Shown here in pieces: positions 5,170 to 8,646 of a DNA stretch of 8,646 bases. The stretch lies in the NCBI GenBank assembly GCA_023436305.1, contig JAEZJQ010000033.1, positions 1 to 8,646 of the forward strand, read 5' to 3'. Origin of the DNA: Bacillota bacterium. Lineage in GTDB: Bacteria; Bacillota; UBA4882; UBA8346. The stretch's first letter is position 1; each line of letters opens with the position of its first letter. A model generated the notes under the pieces. The model saw only the letters and a list, made by a program, of their open reading frames with translations, did not search any database and had not been told where the DNA came from. Position numbers and translations under genes: made by a program.

Positions 5170-7524
5170 CTATCGTAACAAGGAACTCAAATTCGACCCG
5201 ACGGATAACACCGCCGCATTGAATACCAGGGCGGAGTTCCAGTAAATCGTATGCTCGTTGGTGGTCCATTCCGTATTGACATCGTTGTAACATTTTCCGT
5301 TAAAACGGGAGAACCAGCGGCCTTCATATTGATTGGCTCCACCCGCCAAATATCCTTTCGGCACCCCCGGTTTGCCGTCGCTGCTGTAAATACCGCTATA
5401 AACATTGGTGTAGCAATATTTTCCATAACCGGAGACATAGCTGAAAGCTATGGGATTGATTCCCAGAACATAATTAAAATTGCCTTGAACCACCCCGATG
5501 ATTTCCGGATTCATATCGCGAATAAGCAAGCTTCCGATGACCAATACCATGGAGACATTCAAAGCCGGCATATTGCTTCCCCAATAATAGTTATCCAGGA
5601 GAGTGTTATGCCAGACAGCGGCTTGAAAGCGTTCAAGTTGAATATTACGCCAGTTCCGGAATTTGGTCCGGAACCAACTCACGGCGGTCCAATCCGGGCA
5701 GCCGGATTTCAGGTAATTTAAATAGCCGAAAAACTCTTTGCCGATACCATTCCCCGGCTCATCGAAAATACTGGCGAAGGATTGGTAGTTATCCTTGAAA
5801 TAAGTATTGTATTTCAGCTCCCCGGTCGCCCGGTAAAGCGTCCCGGCCGCCCAAAAACGATCGTCTTTATCATAATTGTCGTAATAAGGTCCGCCCGGTG
5901 ATTCAATCACCTCCGGATGTTGTTCCAGATAGTTCCAGCCCTTTCGAGCGGCATCCAATAATATAGCGGCATAGGCTGGATTCCACCGCTTATAAACCAC
6001 GGCTGCCTGGGCTAAGATGGCCACACAACTGCCGGTGTGCGGGGTTGGTTTCACATTGGTGGCGGAGCCCACTACATCACAAATATACCTTGTGGAGAAA
6101 GGTTCCTGCGGGTAGACTCGATGATAAAACCCGCCATCCGTGTCCTGCATCTTCAAGATAAAATCCAGTTCATACTTGGCTTCATCCAGGATATCCGGCA
6201 TCCCGTTGCCGCTTTCGGGGATATTGAACTGGTTGTCCCGAAATACAAACGGAACCGTTTCGTAAGCCCATAACAAATCGGAAATGGCGGTTGCTCCCGC
6301 GTTGGTGTATTTGCCGAAATCCCCCGCATCGTACCAGCCGCCGGAGACATCCTTCACCGCGCCACCAGGACTAGATTCCAAGGCCGCGTTGAAATCGGTG
6401 GGGGTATAGTCATCCCGGGAGAACTCCCCGGCGTATTGAGGTTCCAGCTTGAGATTGGCTCTCTGATAGTAAAAATAACGGCCGGCATCCACCAACAGTG
6501 GCGCATATACATCCCAACCGATCTTAAATGACGGTGAATCCTCGATCCCATCCGCCTGGATGGAAATATAATATGTATCGGGAACAAAAACCTTGGAAAA
6601 ATCGGCTTTCAAGACCCGCTCACCGGAGATCACCGGTTCATAATCGCTGACTAACTTGAGTTTACCGTAATATACCACTTTGCCGTCAACAGCCCGCTTT
6701 ACCTGAAACGGGGTACCGGGGGCGGCGGTGAGTACACCATCAAACCCACTAACCAGGGCATATTTTTCACTCCAGACCGAGTATCCCACCTGGTTTACCT
6801 TGATGGCCGGGAAGCTGGTTTCATTATCCGGCGAAGTGAACTTGATATCATTGATCCAGAACTTCATGGAAGTGGTGGCGGCATTGCGCAGGGTGATATA
6901 CCAGGCTTGTTTCAAAACAAAACCACTGTCCGGATCAATCAGGCTTTTTAACGGAATCACCACATGCTGCCATTCGGTGGTGATATTGATATAATCCGTT
7001 ACCGGTTTTTGCTGTACAACTGATTCGGTCAATTGCCCGTTGATATATCGTTCATTGGCCCGGTCTTGAATGGCCACGTTAAATTGCTCACCGCCGGCGG
7101 CCCCTTTTACATTGAATTCGATAGCGCCATTCGCGTAATAAGGTTCCAAATTGGTGGTGGCCCAACTCCGCCATACGATAATCGCCATCCACCACCAGCT
7201 GGGGTTATTGGTGACGTTAATCCGCAAGGACGGCAGGCCGTTATATGTTTCACTTTCATCCAAAGGGAGCAGGCCCGAACCAACCGTTTCCAAACCATCT
7301 CCCCCGGCCCATCCGGTGGGATTCGCCGTGGTAAAGACATTAAGATCCTGCAATTTACACCACCCGGCCAGGGGCGACATGGCCGGGGCTTGGACTAAGG
7401 CTCCGCCATCCGGCGGTCCTTGGGCGGCAGTCACCGGAAGCGGAAGAATCATGCCCGATAATACCAATAGCACTCCCAATATGAAATATACCATGGATTT
7501 AACTGTTTTGTTTTTCATGTTCAT
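5170..7524 (-). CDS. Secreted GH9 cellulase with N-terminal CBM-like domain
   Basis: Secreted glycoside hydrolase family 9 enzyme of 784 residues, expected to act on cellulose or related beta-glucans. Order of parts: signal peptide about 1-34 (ends PVTAA); a beta-sandwich-like segment about 45-232 resembling CBM4/9/11/30-type modules, with an aromatic cluster at 110-121 (WWWMAIIVWRSW) and a closing MKFWINDIKF; CelD_N-type Ig-like domain about 238-335 (IKVNQVGYS); GH9 catalytic domain about 338-780. DAGD at 399-402 holds the base and Glu757 in TTNEHTIYWNS is the likely acid. GH9 signature 2 fits at every position (Y746 to S764), but signature 1 breaks down after SYVSGYG (695-701): the usual H-x-R is absent. 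No linker, CBM2 or dockerin is seen at the C-terminus. An AGGAGG-type site lies 6 bases before the ATG at 7524. Its own terminator follows. Family is certain; the CBM class and exact substrate are inferred. Confidence 0.94.
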   Translation of the reverse strand: MNMKNKTVKSMVYFILGVLLVLSGMILPLPVTAAQGPPDGGALVQAPAMSPLAGWCKLQDLNVFTTANPTGWAGGDGLETVGSGLLPLDESETYNGLPSLRINVTNNPSWWWMAIIVWRSWATTNLEPYYANGAIEFNVKGAAGGEQFNVAIQDRANERYINGQLTESVVQQKPVTDYINITTEWQHVVIPLKSLIDPDSGFVLKQAWYITLRNAATTSMKFWINDIKFTSPDNETSFPAIKVNQVGYSVWSEKYALVSGFDGVLTAAPGTPFQVKRAVDGKVVYYGKLKLVSDYEPVISGERVLKADFSKVFVPDTYYISIQADGIEDSPSFKIGWDVYAPLLVDAGRYFYYQRANLKLEPQYAGEFSRDDYTPTDFNAALESSPGGAVKDVSGGWYDAGDFGKYTNAGATAISDLLWAYETVPFVFRDNQFNIPESGNGMPDILDEAKYELDFILKMQDTDGGFYHRVYPQEPFSTRYICDVVGSATNVKPTPHTGSCVAILAQAAVVYKRWNPAYAAILLDAARKGWNYLEQHPEVIESPGGPYYDNYDKDDRFWAAGTLYRATGELKYNTYFKDNYQSFASIFDEPGNGIGKEFFGYLNYLKSGCPDWTAVSWFRTKFRNWRNIQLERFQAAVWHNTLLDNYYWGSNMPALNVSMVLVIGSLLIRDMNPEIIGVVQGNFNYVLGINPIAFSYVSGYGKYCYTNVYSGIYSSDGKPGVPKGYLAGGANQYEGRWFSRFNGKCYNDVNTEWTTNEHTIYWNSALVFNAAVLSVGSNLSSLLR

Positions 7525-7556
7525 GTGCTGTCCTCCTTATAAAATCATGTTCATGT
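7515..7556 (-). repeat. 12-bp direct repeat flanking the GH9 ribosome binding site
   Basis: The + strand sequence TCATGTTCATGT occurs at 7515-7526 and again at 7545-7556, exactly 30 bases apart. On the minus strand each copy reads ACATGAACATGA, so the start-codon region of the GH9 gene (ATGAACATG) is duplicated upstream of its ribosome binding site AGGAGGA (7537-7531). The downstream copy is the true start, 6 bases after that site. Confidence 0.85.
7537..7554 (-). CDS. Possible five-codon upstream ORF (leader peptide MNMIL)
   Basis: The upstream copy of the duplicated start region gives ATG AAC ATG ATT TTA TAA on the minus strand. AGGAAG (7566-7561) lies 6 bases before its ATG. Its stop codon overlaps by one base the AGGAGGA ribosome binding site of the GH9 gene, a layout that would allow translational coupling. 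It is too short to judge from composition; it could equally be a by-product of the small duplication. Confidence 0.3.
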   Translation of the reverse strand: MNMIL

Positions 7557-7683
7557 TGTACTTCCTGTTCCTTCTTTACCTTCCTTTTGCAAAACTCAGG
7601 TTCCAACCGCTGAAACACAACTCCGACCGTTTTCGTGCGCGAAACCCTTCCCCTCCTTTCATTGAAAAAATATTCATCCATTA

Positions 7684-7697
7684 AGATAACGTTTACT
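7684..7697. promoter_or_regulatory. LacI/CcpA-type operator-like site in the GH9 promoter region
   Basis: The minus strand reads AGTAAACGTTATCT, matching 13 of 14 positions of TGWAARCGYTWWCW, including the central CG; only the first base differs. It lies 12 bases downstream of a TATAAT box, so it would cover roughly +7 to +20 of the transcript, a classical repression position. Candidate target of the nearby LacI protein or of CcpA. Confidence 0.6.
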
Positions 7698-7709
7698 ATC
7701 GTTGTGACA

Positions 7710-7715
7710 ATTATA
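7710..7715 (-). promoter_or_regulatory. Candidate -10 box of the GH9 gene at 5170-7524
   Basis: A perfect TATAAT on the minus strand, placing transcription start near 7703 and a leader of about 180 bases before ATG 7524. No good -35 hexamer is found 16-18 bases upstream; TTGGTT (7731-7726) is only 10 bases away and too close. An activator or an additional upstream promoter may be needed. Confidence 0.4.
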
Positions 7716-7767
7716 AAAAAAAATAAACCAACGCCTGACTTTTTTAAATGACAGACTTTGATTTTAT

Positions 7768-7795
7768 TTTATACGATGCACTCTGGTAAATGCAA
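7768..7795 (-). promoter_or_regulatory. Second candidate promoter upstream of the GH9 gene
   Basis: Minus strand TTGCAT (7795-7790), a 16-base spacer and TATAAA (7773-7768), just after the stop of the esterase gene at 7810. It would start a transcript near 7761 that also crosses the operator-like site at 7684-7697. Both hexamers are partial matches in AT-rich sequence. Confidence 0.35.
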
Positions 7796-7809
7796 TAATA
7801 ATTTCTAAA

Positions 7810-8646
7810 TTATTTAAATACACCGTTAATTTTAAAAGCCAGTAAAATTCCTTGAGCCATAGCCTTCATCCCCGCGTCATCCGGGTGCAGCCCGTCTTCC
7901 ACGATGTCCTCGCTGGAATCAACCAACAGCAAACCGTTGATGAAATACAAGCGCTGATCTTTGAATTGCATATTCAACACTACATTTTGAATGGCGGCGC
8001 GGTAATCCTGCAAGCTGTTATTCTTCCCATTCAATTTACCCTCCCCGTCACCGTCCTTCTGCCAGATGGGGCTTACGCAAAATACCGGCTGATTCGGTTT
8101 ATACAGCCGGATAATTTCAATAAAAACCTGGTAAAGCTTTTCGAACTCCATCGCCCCATGCTGACCGAGCAAATAAGCATTGATCCCCATGGCCAGGCAC
8201 AAAATATCCCAGTTCTCTTCTTTGGCCAGGTAAATGGCCAGGGCCGGATCGGGGAAGGCCAGCCCATGATATCCGTGATTGATAAGCTGCATATCTAAGC
8301 CTTGACTCACCAGGTACGGGTAGGTTTGAACCGGACTGGAAGCGCCGAGCCCTTGAGTGATGGAATCTCCACAAAAGCATATCGCCTTGCGTTTGTCGTG
8401 ATACGGTGTAAGTACCGCCTGGTCGTCTATGCCGATCCCGAAGAGTGTAATCTCCGCGCCCCAGGGAAACAGGATCTGCACCATCCGATTCGCCTTAAAG
8501 TGCAAACTGACCATGAATTCGATGGGTTCCGAACCGGAATGCACCGGATATTCAAGCGTGTACCCATCAACCAGGATAGTGATCTTCTGGGGCAGCGGTC
8601 CAATCTGGATTCCACAGGAGTACTTCACCACCAGCCGGGTGGAGTC
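7810..8646 (-). CDS. SGNH/GDSL-family hydrolase, probable carbohydrate esterase (N-terminus outside window)
   Basis: Serine hydrolase of the SGNH/GDSL superfamily, 278 residues visible. The frame is open to the window edge (last visible upstream codons read DSTRL), so the true start is probably outside. A beta-rich stretch fills about the first 85 visible residues, as in esterases that carry a jelly-roll-like domain before the catalytic part. The SGNH blocks follow: FCGDSITQG (nucleophile Ser95 of the visible fragment), INHGYHG (oxyanion Gly), AMGINAY (Asn156) and DGLHP (Asp251 and His254). No signal peptide can be judged. Likely substrates are acyl, often acetyl, groups on plant polysaccharide or oligosaccharides, inferred from family and from the cellulase 285 bases downstream on the same strand. 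The pattern around INHGYHGL resembles the GDSL_3-type lipases, but specificity is not readable. No terminator is seen after it, so read-through into the GH9 gene is possible. Confidence 0.85.
   Translation of the reverse strand, partial: DSTRLVVKYSCGIQIGPLPQKITILVDGYTLEYPVHSGSEPIEFMVSLHFKANRMVQILFPWGAEITLFGIGIDDQAVLTPYHDKRKAICFCGDSITQGLGASSPVQTYPYLVSQGLDMQLINHGYHGLAFPDPALAIYLAKEENWDILCLAMGINAYLLGQHGAMEFEKLYQVFIEIIRLYKPNQPVFCVSPIWQKDGDGEGKLNGKNNSLQDYRAAIQNVVLNMQFKDQRLYFINGLLLVDSSEDIVEDGLHPDDAGMKAMAQGILLAFKINGVFK

Noticed and set aside
7499..7681. 60-codon minus strand frame in the leader of the GH9 gene
   Set aside because: No ribosome binding site at its ATG, charged low-complexity translation, and it runs into the cellulase signal peptide in another frame.
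7740..7809. Terminator after the SGNH esterase gene
   Set aside because: The only stem seen (GCATTT/AGTGC) is weak, with wobbles, and is not followed by a T run.

Overview
The window looks like chromosomal DNA from a plant-polysaccharide-degrading Firmicute, probably a clostridium-like or Paenibacillus-like bacterium. The evidence is strong AGGAGG-type ribosome binding sites, Sec signal peptides with lysine-rich starts, a LacI-type regulator, sigma-A-like promoters and AT-rich spacers between moderately GC-rich genes. The genus cannot be told from sequence alone. Neither cellulase carries a visible dockerin or S-layer domain, so they are best read as free secreted enzymes rather than cellulosome parts.

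Layout: the last 55 codons of an unidentified + strand gene end at 170 and meet a strong bidirectional terminator (about 198-251). Everything to the right is on the minus strand. In transcription order (right to left) the genes are: an SGNH/GDSL-type esterase cut by the window edge (8646-7810); a secreted family 9 glycoside hydrolase with an N-terminal carbohydrate-binding-like domain (7524-5170); a terminator (5133-5098); a DapA-family aldolase (4989-4093); a LacI-family repressor (3951-2956); and a second secreted family 9 glycoside hydrolase with a Pro/Thr linker and a C-terminal CBM2 (2565-268).

Working model (inference): the two GH9 enzymes cut beta-1,4-glucan outside the cell, and the esterase removes acyl groups from the same plant material or from its oligosaccharides. 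The LacI protein senses a sugar and controls one or both cellulase genes. Both cellulase upstream regions contain a site matching 13 of 14 positions of the LacI/CcpA-type consensus TGWAARCGYTWWCW. In front of the second GH9 this site lies just downstream of a TATAAT box, where a bound repressor would block transcription. The DapA-like gene is the odd member. It keeps all the catalytic residues of 4-hydroxy-tetrahydrodipicolinate synthase, and may be a housekeeping lysine gene parked in the locus or a pyruvate aldolase recruited to sugar catabolism.

No RNA genes, CRISPR arrays, insertion sequences or attachment sites were seen. The less ordinary details are a 60-bp tandem repeat coding the cellulase linker, a duplicated start-codon region that makes a five-codon upstream ORF ending at the GH9 ribosome binding site, and reciprocal divergence of the two GH9 signature motifs between the two enzymes.
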